This document shows positions 1 to 6,014 of a stretch of DNA of 6,795 nucleotides, in pieces; position 1 is the first letter of the stretch, and each line of letters starts with the position of its first letter. The stretch is from an uncultured Burkholderiaceae bacterium (GTDB lineage Bacteria > Pseudomonadota > Gammaproteobacteria > Burkholderiales > Burkholderiaceae_C), in the NCBI GenBank assembly GCA_938022295.1, contig CALIDR010000315.1, positions 1 through 6,795 of the forward strand, read 5' to 3'. A program made the translations under genes and the position numbers. The notes under the pieces were generated by a model. That model was not told the DNA's origin. It saw only the letters and a program-made list of their open reading frames with translations, and made no database searches.

Positions 1-141
1 ACCACTCCAGCGAGCGCACCGAGATGCTGGCCAAGTGGCAGCACCACTACAACTGGGACCGCCCCCATGCCGGCATCGGCGGTGTCCCGCCGATGTCCAG
101 AATCAAGGCCGCGTCAGGAAACAACGTCTTGACGCTTCACA
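1..141 (+). mobile_element. Right end of an IS481-like insertion sequence
   Basis: The transposase frame runs almost to the element boundary. Bases 126-141 (GTCTTGACGCTTCACA) look like a right terminal inverted repeat: read inward from the end they give TGTGAAGCGTCAAGAC, starting with the TGT expected of IS481-type ends. If the element ends at 141, the last transposase codons and its TAA (144-146) include flanking host DNA. The left end and the target duplication lie outside the window, so the boundary is inferred. Confidence 0.5.
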
Positions 142-146
142 GCTAA
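1..146 (+). CDS. IS481-family transposase, C-terminal fragment (5' end outside window)
   Basis: The frame starting at base 3 reads through to TAA at 144-146 and gives 47 residues. The stretch WQHHYNWDRPHAGIGG followed by VPPMSRI is typical of the end of the DDE integrase core (rve-type) in IS481/IS3-like transposases: a W-x-x-x-YN-x-x-RPH-x-x-x-GG-x-PP pattern just after the catalytic Glu region. The ending NNVLTLHS resembles IS481-family tails. The enzyme would cut and join the ends of its own insertion sequence. The catalytic DDE residues lie to the left of the window, so activity cannot be judged. The stop codon overlaps, tail to tail, the stop codon of the minus-strand PEP-CTERM gene. The family call is from motif memory; an IS3-group orfB is the alternative. 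Confidence 0.8.
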   Translation, partial: HSSERTEMLAKWQHHYNWDRPHAGIGGVPPMSRIKAASGNNVLTLHS

Positions 147-1009
147 TCCGGCCGGCGCGACGAGGGCGACCGCCGGCGCACGAATGCGACGAGCCCCGCC
201 AGGCCGCCCAGCATCAGCAGCGCGGTCTGCGGCTCGGGGATCGGCGGCGGGGGCGGCGCCGGCGGCAGCGGCGGCCACCAGCCGCGGCCACCGCCGCCGC
301 CCTGCGGCAGGCCGCCGGGGCCGCGCGGGAACGCCGCATCGACGAAGGTCAGCGGTGCTGCGGCGAGCGGGGGCTCGGCCGCGGCGACGGGAGCCGAGAA
401 GGGCGTGCCGGCAGCGGCCGGCGCGTCGGTCGGCCCGGCCTGCGGCGGCTCGAACGCGAGCGGCGCCTCGCCGGAAGCCACCGCCAGCGGCGGCGGCGCT
501 TCGCGCGGCGGTCCGAGACGCGTCACCCGGCTGACGTTGCGGCACACCGTCGGCACGATCACGCAGTGCCCAGCCTCGCAGTAGACGAGGCCGCGCTCCT
601 CCATCGCGTCGCTCCAGCCGCTGCGCGTCACGGTGCGGCAGACCCGCCCGCGGCCGAAGTGCATCTCGCTGAGCGCCGGCGCGTAGGTGGCGCGGCCCTC
701 GATGCGGTCGCGTCGGATGCTGACGATCTCGTCGTACTGGCGGGTCTCCATGCGCGCCTTCAGGCGCTCGCGCACGGCGGCCGGAATGTCGGCGTAATGG
801 TCGACGGCGGCGACGACATCGCCGGAAAACGGGTTGTGGCCCGGGCGGTCCCACGCGCAGGCGTCGATCACGCTGCGCTGCGCCGGCGGCGAGGCCTCGA
901 CGCGCGCCAGCGCATCGGCGGCGAATGCGAGCCCGAGCGCGGCTGCCAGCGCCGCGGGCGCGAGGCCGACCCGCGACGCGCCATCCCGCCGGAAAGTCCA
1001 CCGCCCCAC
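143..1009 (-). CDS. MHFG-type PEP-CTERM sorting-domain protein
   Basis: An exported protein of 288 residues and unknown biochemical function, predicted to be sorted by an exosortase (XrtA/EpsH type). Residues 1-36 form a signal peptide with a basic start, a hydrophobic AALAAALGLAFA core and a likely cut after ADALA. The central domain (about 45-165) carries MHFG at 116-119 and five cysteines (51, 124, 144, 149, 156), with CEAGHC and VPTVC motifs suggesting disulfides. I recall this MHFG signature as that of a named PEP-CTERM family. Residues 165-255 are a low-complexity Pro/Ala/Gly linker. The C-terminus is a textbook PEP-CTERM signal: PEP at 258-260, a hydrophobic helix at about 262-277, then RRR. 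The start is GTG at 1007-1009. It is the first usable start after an upstream in-frame stop and has GGAGG ten bases upstream (1020-1024). The signal ends normally, so the adjacent insertion sequence has not truncated it. No exosortase gene is present in the window. Confidence 0.88.
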   Translation of the reverse strand: MGRWTFRRDGASRVGLAPAALAAALGLAFAADALARVEASPPAQRSVIDACAWDRPGHNPFSGDVVAAVDHYADIPAAVRERLKARMETRQYDEIVSIRRDRIEGRATYAPALSEMHFGRGRVCRTVTRSGWSDAMEERGLVYCEAGHCVIVPTVCRNVSRVTRLGPPREAPPPLAVASGEAPLAFEPPQAGPTDAPAAAGTPFSAPVAAAEPPLAAAPLTFVDAAFPRGPGGLPQGGGGGRGWWPPLPPAPPPPPIPEPQTALLMLGGLAGLVAFVRRRSPSSRRPD

Positions 1010-1030
1010 GATCCGCCAGCCTCCGCCATC

Positions 1031-1044
1031 GCGCCCGCGGGCGC
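1031..1044. repeat. 14-bp perfect palindrome in the PEP-CTERM leader
   Basis: GCGCCCGCGGGCGC is its own reverse complement. It lies between the possible -10 (1054-1059) and the Shine-Dalgarno site of the minus-strand gene, followed by a second, overlapping palindrome CGCATGCG (1042-1049). It could be an operator or a leader hairpin, but GC-rich palindromes also arise by chance at this composition. Confidence 0.3.
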
Positions 1045-1053
1045 ATGCGTTCG

Positions 1054-1059
1054 ATTATG
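1054..1059 (-). promoter_or_regulatory. Possible -10 box for the PEP-CTERM gene
   Basis: On the minus strand this reads CATAAT, five of six matches to TATAAT, in otherwise extremely GC-rich DNA. It lies 44 bases before the GTG start, leaving a short leader with the GGAGG site. There is no good -35 match at 16-18 bases, so an activator or alternative sigma factor may be needed. The assignment is tentative. Confidence 0.3.
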
Positions 1060-1105
1060 ACCGCCGCCGCCGGTACGCGGGACGGCTCGATCGGCTATCG
1101 TCGAC

Positions 1106-1127
1106 CGGCGGACAACGTGGTCCGCCG
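1106..1127. repeat. 8-bp dyad (CGGCGGAC / GTCCGCCG) upstream of the amidohydrolase
   Basis: The arms at 1106-1113 and 1120-1127 are perfectly complementary and separated by AACGTG. The dyad ends three bases before the GGAG ribosome-binding site (1131-1134) of the amidohydrolase gene. The flanking GACCGG is also repeated directly (1103-1108 and 1128-1133). It may be a repressor site or a leader hairpin affecting translation; no regulator can be assigned. Confidence 0.35.
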
Positions 1128-1142
1128 ACCGGAGCCCAGCCC

Positions 1143-2048
1143 ATGCCCCCTCGCGTCGCCTGCTGGCAGCCACTGCGCCGGGCCTGCCGGAAGCTGGGGC
1201 TCGCCGCCATGGCATCCCTCGTGTGCGTCGCCGCTGCGGCCGCGGCGCCCTACGACGGGCCGCTGTTCGACGCCCACCTGCACTACAACGACGACGCGCG
1301 AGGGCCGCACCCGCTGGCCGACGTGCTCGCGCGCATGCAGCGCGCGGGCGTGCGCGCGATCGTCGCCAACAGCCGGCCGAACGACGGCACGAAGTCGCTC
1401 GCCGCGGCCACCGACGCGACACGCGCCGCCGGCGTGACCGTGGTGCCGTTCGTGCGGCTGTACCGTGACCGCGCCGACTACGGCTCGTGGTTCCGCGACC
1501 CGTCGATCGCGCGCATGGTCGACGCCGAACTCGTCGCCGGCACCGCCGCCGGCCCCTACCGAGGGCTCGGCGAGTTCCACCTCTACGACAGCGCCAACGC
1601 CGACGGCCCCATCGCGCGCGAGCTGATGCAGCTCGCGCAGGCGCGCGGCCTGGTCGTGCTCGCGCACTGCGACGACGTCGCGGTCGAGAAGCTGCTCGCC
1701 CACGCGCCGAAGGCCAAGCTGATCTGGGCCCACACCGGCATCGGCGGCGTGCCGGTCGAAAGGGTGCACGAACTGCTGCGCCGCCACCCGACGCTGATGG
1801 GCGAGCTGTCGTACCGGCCCGGCCTCGTCGTCGACGGCGCCCTGAGCGCGGACTGGCGCGCGCTGTTCGTCGAGTTTCCCGAGCGCTTCCTCGTCGGCTC
1901 GGACACCTGGGTCAACGCGCGCTGGCAGCACTACGAGGCGCTGATGGCCGAGGCCCGGCGCTGGCTCGGCGAGCTGCCCCCGGCCGTGGCGCGGCGCATC
2001 GCCTGGGACAACGGGGCGTCGCTGTTCGGGCTGCCCGGCGCGCCCTGA
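1143..2048 (+). CDS. Exported amidohydrolase-family (TIM-barrel) metal-dependent hydrolase
   Basis: A protein of 301 residues predicted to be a periplasmic hydrolase of the amidohydrolase superfamily (Amidohydro_2-like). Metal-ligand motifs occur in the expected order: DAHLH (His45, His47) on strand 1, GEFH (Glu144, His146), AHCDD (His175), WAHTG (His197) and a late GSDTW (Asp254) that would be the catalytic/metal aspartate. The C-terminal NGASLFGL resembles the usual 'N-A-x-x-L-F/Y-x-L' ending of these enzymes. The N-terminus (RRACRK, then LGLAAMASLVCVAAAAAAP) looks like a signal peptide cut near residue 38, which is unusual because most relatives are cytoplasmic. The ATG at 1143 is chosen because GGAG lies eight bases upstream and it keeps the basic n-region. 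The ATG at 1209 (Met23) is an alternative that would shorten the signal. The substrate cannot be inferred; neighbours are not pathway genes. A TatD-like deoxyribonuclease is a less likely alternative. Confidence 0.85.
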   Translation: MPPRVACWQPLRRACRKLGLAAMASLVCVAAAAAAPYDGPLFDAHLHYNDDARGPHPLADVLARMQRAGVRAIVANSRPNDGTKSLAAATDATRAAGVTVVPFVRLYRDRADYGSWFRDPSIARMVDAELVAGTAAGPYRGLGEFHLYDSANADGPIARELMQLAQARGLVVLAHCDDVAVEKLLAHAPKAKLIWAHTGIGGVPVERVHELLRRHPTLMGELSYRPGLVVDGALSADWRALFVEFPERFLVGSDTWVNARWQHYEALMAEARRWLGELPPAVARRIAWDNGASLFGLPGAP

Positions 2049-2060
2049 CGTCCACGGACG

Positions 2061-2086
2061 AAAAAAAGCCGGCGCGATGCGCCGGC
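2061..2086 (-). terminator. Rho-independent terminator of the SWIB gene
   Basis: GCCGGCGC (2068-2075) and GCGCCGGC (2079-2086) form a perfect 8-bp stem with a GAT loop. Read on the minus strand, the hairpin is followed by seven T residues (A2061-2067 on the plus strand). It lies 47 bases beyond the SWIB stop codon. It also sits 20 bases after the plus-strand amidohydrolase stop, but without a T tract in that direction, so it probably ends that transcript only weakly. Confidence 0.85.
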
Positions 2087-2132
2087 CGCCCGTGATCGCG
2101 CTGCGCGGCGGCCCCGCGCAGCGAAGCCCGCC

Positions 2133-2561
2133 TCACTTCAGGTGGGCATTGATCATCTTCGTCATCTCGAACATCGAGGCCTGCGCCTTCTTGAAGATCT
2201 CCTTGAGCTTCTCGTCGGCGTTGATCATGCGCTTGTTGACCTCGTCCTGCAGCTTGTTCTTCTTGATGTAGTCCCACACCCGCTTGGTCACCTCGGTGCG
2301 CGGGTACGGGCCCTTGCCGATGATCGAGGCCAGCGCGTCGCTCGGCGTCATGGCCTTCATGAACGACGCGTTCGGGGTGCGCTTCTTCGCCGCCGCCTTC
2401 TTGGCGGCCGCCTTCTTCGCCGGGGCCTTCTTCGCCGGGGCCTTCTTCGCCGGCGCCTTCTTGGCCGGCGCTTTCGCCGCCGCCTTCTTGGCCGGCGCCT
2501 TCTTGGCGGCGGCCTTCTTCGCCGGGGCCTTCTTGGCCGCGGCCTTCTTCGCAGTTGCCAT
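2133..2561 (-). CDS. SWIB/MDM2-domain protein with histone-H1-like lysine/alanine-rich tail
   Basis: A basic protein of 142 residues. Residues 4-60 are tandem AKKA[AP] pentads like the tails of bacterial H1-like proteins, expected to bind DNA without strong sequence preference. Residues about 62-142 form a SWIB domain: PRTEVTKRVWDYIKKNKLQ, then NKRMINADEKLKEIF and MFEMTKMINAHL are characteristic. Proteins of this layout are common in Burkholderiales and are usually annotated SWIB/MDM2 domain-containing. A nucleoid-associated role is inferred; no specific function is established here. The start is ATG at 2559-2561, with GGAGAG eight bases upstream. The frame stays open upstream to 2741, but that extension has no typical family sequence, and an ATG 15 bases earlier overlaps the ribosome-binding site. 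The gene is monocistronic, with its own U-tract terminator at 2061-2086. It converges on the amidohydrolase gene. Confidence 0.92.
   Translation of the reverse strand: MATAKKAAAKKAPAKKAAAKKAPAKKAAAKAPAKKAPAKKAPAKKAPAKKAAAKKAAAKKRTPNASFMKAMTPSDALASIIGKGPYPRTEVTKRVWDYIKKNKLQDEVNKRMINADEKLKEIFKKAQASMFEMTKMINAHLK
2382..2552 (-). repeat. 15-bp coding tandem repeat (AKKA[AP] pentads)
   Basis: The SWIB protein tail is built from ten full AKKA[AP] units, one shortened AKAP unit at residues 29-32, and a final AKK. At DNA level this gives a CCTTCTT core every 15 bases on the plus strand, with one spacing of 12 bases around the short unit. The array is prone to gain and loss of units by slippage, so copy number probably varies between strains. 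Confidence 0.85.
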
Positions 2562-2780
2562 TTGAATGCTCTCCATCAAGTGAGTGGTTGATGTGCCGGG
2601 TGCGGGCGAGAGCCGCATGAGCCCTCGTTTCTCTCGGCCACCCTGCGGCGCGAATGGTAATGCTCGCGTCACCCGTTGAGAAGGCGTTTTCCCTCTGCGA
2701 AGGCACGCAGTCGCCGCGCCGATCGTGCTTTGTCGCGGCAAGGCGTCAGTCGCGGCCGCGCCATCGGCAGCGCCGGCGCA
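2562..2780. other. Intergenic region upstream of the SWIB gene
   Basis: No gene is supported here. The first 20 bases hold the SWIB ribosome-binding site. On the minus strand, TTCTCA (2677-2682) and TACCAT (2654-2659), with a 17-base spacer, each match the sigma-70 consensus at four of six positions and would give a leader of roughly 85 bases. This is a weak candidate promoter. The rest, up to the peptidase terminator, shows nothing I can assign. Confidence 0.5.
2654..2682 (-). promoter_or_regulatory. Weak sigma-70-like promoter candidate for the SWIB gene
   Basis: The minus strand has TTCTCA, a 17-base spacer and TACCAT, with four of six matches in each box. The -10 end lies about 92 bases upstream of the ATG. 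The surrounding DNA is slightly less GC-rich than the coding regions. Chance occurrence is possible. Confidence 0.25.
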
Positions 2781-2809
2781 AGAAAGAGGGCGCCCGTTCG
2801 GGCGCCCTC
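2781..2809 (-). terminator. Rho-independent terminator of the S8 peptidase gene
   Basis: GAGGGCGCCCG (2786-2796) and CGGGCGCCCTC (2799-2809) form a perfect 11-bp inverted repeat around TT, in practice about a 10-bp stem with a GTTC loop. On the minus strand it is followed by TTTCTT. It lies 49 bases past the peptidase stop codon and separates that gene from the SWIB gene downstream. Confidence 0.85.
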
Positions 2810-2858
2810 GTCGATCGATCCCGCGTCGGGCCGGCTTCGCAGCCGGTCTTCGCGGCGC

Positions 2859-5800
2859 TCAGCGGTTGACCGCGATCGTCTCCGCCTCGGTGCCGAGGTT
2901 GGCGCGGTACAGCAGCAGGAAGCCGCTTTGCGACGGCGACGCCGCATCGCCGCCGGGCACCGCCGTCGTCGGCAGGCGCAGCGTCGAGCGCGCGGCGACG
3001 GTGCCGAAGACGCTGCCGTCGGCGATCGCGAAGCGCGGCGTGCCCGGCGTGAAGCGCATGCCCTCGATCGCGTCGGTGAGGTCGCCGGTGAAGTAGTTGT
3101 CGAACGCGTAGACGCTCAGCCGCAGCGGTGTCGACGGGCCGACGCCGAGCGCGGCCAGCGGCGCGCTCAGGATCACGTTGCCCGACTGCAGGTCGGCATC
3201 GGCGAAGAAGAACGCCGACGCCGTGCCGGTGGCCAGGTTGGCCACGAACACCGCGACCTGACCCGTCGCCGCGAAGCCCGTCAGCTCGGCCGTGTAGAGC
3301 ACGAAGTCGTCGACGCCGTCGCCGTCGGTGTCGACGTAGACGTCGATCTCGGCCGGGTACGCCGGGTGCGAGCGCCGGTTCCAGGTGTTGACCGCGACCT
3401 GCAGCACGTTGCCCGCCGCCCGCACGCCGACCGCGCGCAGGTCGATCAACGCGTAGTTGTCGCCCTCGGCCGGGAACAGCGTCGGGTTCAGCCGCGGGCT
3501 GGTGCCGGTCAGCGCGAAGACCTCGAAGTCGCCGGCATTGACGCCGTTGTTCTGCAGCCGCAGGTCGTTGCCCGAGCGCACCGCGTTGCCGGTCGAATTG
3601 ATCGACGCCGACTTGCGCAACAGCGCGTGGAACGGCACCGACAGCGTCTCGCCGTCGGACGACACGTGGACGTAGCCGTCGACCTCGTTGAGGCCGAGCC
3701 GCACCCCGTTGCCGCCGTTCGGGCCGCCGTCCTGCACCCACGCCGGCAGCTTCGTGCCGTCGACCTTCAGCCGCACGTCGATCTTGCGCGAGCCGCCGGC
3801 GCGCACGGTGACCGTCGTCGGGTGCTCGAGCACCGTCGCGCCGCTGGCGGCGTCGTCGGCGTAGCGGTAGGCGCTCGTGATCGTGTACGTCTTCGGGGTC
3901 GGGCCGAAGTTCTCGATCAGCAGCTCGCTGCTCAGCGTGGCGCTGCTTCCGACCTCGGCGAAGCCGAACGACAGCGCGGCCGACTTCGCCCGCGGGTTGT
4001 GCGCGATCGAGGTCAGCGCCAGTGCGCGGTCGACGCGCACTTCGCCGGCGCCGATGCGCGTGATCGGCGCCAGTTCCCCGGGCCGCGTCGCCGGGTTGGT
4101 GAAGACCCCGGTGAAGGCCGAGTTCATCAGCATCGCCTTGATCTGCTCGGGCGAGCGGTCGGGGTACGCGCCGCGCAGGATCGCCGCCGCTCCGGCGACC
4201 ATCGGCGCCGCGCCCGACGTGCCGCCGAACGCCGTCTCCTCGTTGCCGGTGGCCGCTTCGGCCGACAGCGACGCACCCGGCGCGCCGATCTCGGGCTTGA
4301 TCGCCGTCAGGCTGTACGACGGCCCGCGCGACGAACTGGCGACCATGCTGCCCACCAGCGGCACCGAGACGGCCGGGCTCACGCTGGCCACCACCGCCGG
4401 ATCGACGCCGGTGGCGCCGAGCGCCGCCTTGATGCGGTTGCCGTCGGCCTGGGTGATGACGATCGTCGGCGCGAGGGGGAAGTCGCCGCCGCCGAAGCTG
4501 AACGACGGCGGGTCGCCGCCGACGTTGTTGGCGATGATCACGGCGATCGCGCCGGCCTTGGTCGCGCGGTCGACCTTCAGGCTCACGGCGCACGCGCCGC
4601 GGTCGATCAGCGCGACCTTGCCCGACGGGCTGTTGCCGTTGAAGTACGGGTCGTCGGGACTCGTCGAGCTGACCGACCCCGCTGGGCAGCCGCGCCCCAG
4701 CCGCACGACGGCGCCGCTGAAGCCGGCGCCCACCGGCGCCCAGTCGACGGTGGCGGTGTTGGCGATCGTCGACGGCGTGATGCCGGTGACGACGAGCGGA
4801 AACGCCTTCGCGCTCGGCACCTGCGTCTGCGCGACGCTGAGCACGCCGACCGCGGCGGCCGGCGTGCCGGTGACGTACGGCTTGTCGGCGCTGTTGCCGG
4901 CCGAGGCGACGACCGAGACGCCGAGCGTGACGGCGTTGCGCGCCGCGAACGCGAGGTCGTCGATCGATTCCTGGCCGTACGACGCGCCGAGCGACATGTT
5001 GATCACGTCGGCGGCGTCGGCCAGGTCGCCGTCGCCGTTGGGGTCGAGCGCGTAGTCCATGCCCTTGAGCAGCGCGATGCCGTTGCACGACGAGCTGACC
5101 GCGCTGCAGACCTTGACCGCGAGCAGCTTCGCGCCCGGCGCCACGCCCTTGTTCGGGCCGACGCCGGCGACGATGTCGGCGACGTGGGTGCCGTGGCCCT
5201 CGTAATCGATCGGGTCGTCGTCTTCCGTGCGCGGCCCGCCCGGCCACGCCTCGCCGACGAAGTCGAAGCCCTCGATCACCTTCGCGGTCGGGAACAGGCC
5301 GTCGCGCGTCGTCTGCTTCGGGTCGCCGGGTGCGGCGCCGTAGGCCGCGGCGTAGGCCGCCGTCGTGCCGGGGCCGCCGAGGTTGCGGTGCGTGTAGTCG
5401 ATGCCCGAGTCGAGCACGGCGACCACCGTGCCGGTGCCGTCGTAGCCCAGATCCTGCGCCGCCTTGCCGCCGATGTAGGGCACCGTCTCGCCGAGCATCA
5501 GCTCGTAGTGGCGCACCGGCCGCACGGCGACCACGCCCGGGATCGCCGCCAGCGCCGTCAGCTGCGAGGCGTCGACGGTGACCGCGATCGCGTTGTGTGC
5601 GACGTGCACGCGCGCCAGCTCGCGTGCGCCGAGCGCGCGCATCGCCGCCGCGGCGCCGTCCTGGCGGGCGCGGACGACATCGCGGTGCGCGCGCAGCTGC
5701 GTGCGCAGCGCGGCGTCGCTCTCCTTCCACGAGCGGCCGGGGGCGAACGGGCGCAGCTCGCGCTGCTTGACGGCGAGCGACGCCTCGGCGAGCGTGACCC

Positions 5801-6014
5801 AGACGTCGACCGGCCCGCTCGCACGGCGCAGCGGCGCGGCGACGACGTCGACGCGGCCGCCCGGCACGCGCAGCGCGTCGAGCGGCGATGCCTCGGCAGT
5901 GACCGAGGCGGGCTGTTCGGTGGGCGCGGTCGGCGCGTCGCCGCCGCCGCAGGCGGCGAGCAACGCAGCGGCGGCCAAGGCGGCCCAGGCCGCCTTCGGG
6001 CTTCGGATGTGCAT
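2859..6014 (-). CDS. Subtilisin-like (S8) serine protease, lipoprotein with PA insert
   Basis: A protein of 1051 residues that would hydrolyse proteins at the cell surface or in the periplasm. Residues 1-22 are a lipoprotein signal with lipobox LAAC (Cys22), followed by GGGD. Residues about 65-170 resemble an inhibitor-I9-type propeptide. The catalytic domain (about 180-670) has Asp202 (VLDSGID), His274 (GHGTHVAD), oxyanion Asn374 (SAGNS) and Ser600 (GGTSGAAP; most relatives have GTSMAAP). A PA domain is inserted at about 400-535, as in Vpr/lactocepin-like enzymes. The C-terminal 380 residues look beta-rich, with an Fn3-like segment (about 675-760) and a calcium-loop-like DTDGDGVDD at 895-903. 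DPNGDGD at 324-330 is a second such loop. Cys303/310 and Cys443/475 may be disulfides. The start is ATG 6012-6014, chosen for the lipoprotein signal and a strong GGAGGG nine bases upstream; the frame stays open to 6131 without signal-like sequence. All catalytic residues are present. It has its own terminator at 2781-2809. Confidence 0.93.
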   Translation of the reverse strand: MHIRSPKAAWAALAAAALLAACGGGDAPTAPTEQPASVTAEASPLDALRVPGGRVDVVAAPLRRASGPVDVWVTLAEASLAVKQRELRPFAPGRSWKESDAALRTQLRAHRDVVRARQDGAAAAMRALGARELARVHVAHNAIAVTVDASQLTALAAIPGVVAVRPVRHYELMLGETVPYIGGKAAQDLGYDGTGTVVAVLDSGIDYTHRNLGGPGTTAAYAAAYGAAPGDPKQTTRDGLFPTAKVIEGFDFVGEAWPGGPRTEDDDPIDYEGHGTHVADIVAGVGPNKGVAPGAKLLAVKVCSAVSSSCNGIALLKGMDYALDPNGDGDLADAADVINMSLGASYGQESIDDLAFAARNAVTLGVSVVASAGNSADKPYVTGTPAAAVGVLSVAQTQVPSAKAFPLVVTGITPSTIANTATVDWAPVGAGFSGAVVRLGRGCPAGSVSSTSPDDPYFNGNSPSGKVALIDRGACAVSLKVDRATKAGAIAVIIANNVGGDPPSFSFGGGDFPLAPTIVITQADGNRIKAALGATGVDPAVVASVSPAVSVPLVGSMVASSSRGPSYSLTAIKPEIGAPGASLSAEAATGNEETAFGGTSGAAPMVAGAAAILRGAYPDRSPEQIKAMLMNSAFTGVFTNPATRPGELAPITRIGAGEVRVDRALALTSIAHNPRAKSAALSFGFAEVGSSATLSSELLIENFGPTPKTYTITSAYRYADDAASGATVLEHPTTVTVRAGGSRKIDVRLKVDGTKLPAWVQDGGPNGGNGVRLGLNEVDGYVHVSSDGETLSVPFHALLRKSASINSTGNAVRSGNDLRLQNNGVNAGDFEVFALTGTSPRLNPTLFPAEGDNYALIDLRAVGVRAAGNVLQVAVNTWNRRSHPAYPAEIDVYVDTDGDGVDDFVLYTAELTGFAATGQVAVFVANLATGTASAFFFADADLQSGNVILSAPLAALGVGPSTPLRLSVYAFDNYFTGDLTDAIEGMRFTPGTPRFAIADGSVFGTVAARSTLRLPTTAVPGGDAASPSQSGFLLLYRANLGTEAETIAVNR

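Noticed and set aside
35..1060. Long plus-strand open frame over the PEP-CTERM gene
   Set aside because: The translation is Arg/Ala-rich without motifs; the minus-strand frame has a signal peptide and a full PEP-CTERM signal.
834..1142. N-terminal extension of the amidohydrolase
   Set aside because: The frame is open but overlaps the divergent PEP-CTERM gene and lacks family sequence; the signal peptide and GGAG support ATG 1143.
2382..2552. Regularly spaced repeats resembling a CRISPR array
   Set aside because: The period is 15 bases with no unique spacers, and it encodes lysine/alanine pentads in frame.
2562..2741. N-terminal extension of the SWIB protein
   Set aside because: The open frame is not similar to the family, while a good ribosome-binding site precedes ATG 2561.
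3877..5055. A 392-codon plus-strand open frame with a more ordinary amino-acid mix
   Set aside because: It lies wholly inside the protease catalytic/PA region on the opposite strand, with no family motif or ribosome-binding site that would outweigh that gene.
2746..5730. A 994-codon open frame on the minus strand in another frame of the protease
   Set aside because: It is a shifted-frame shadow: Arg/Gly-rich, no signal peptide and no domain.
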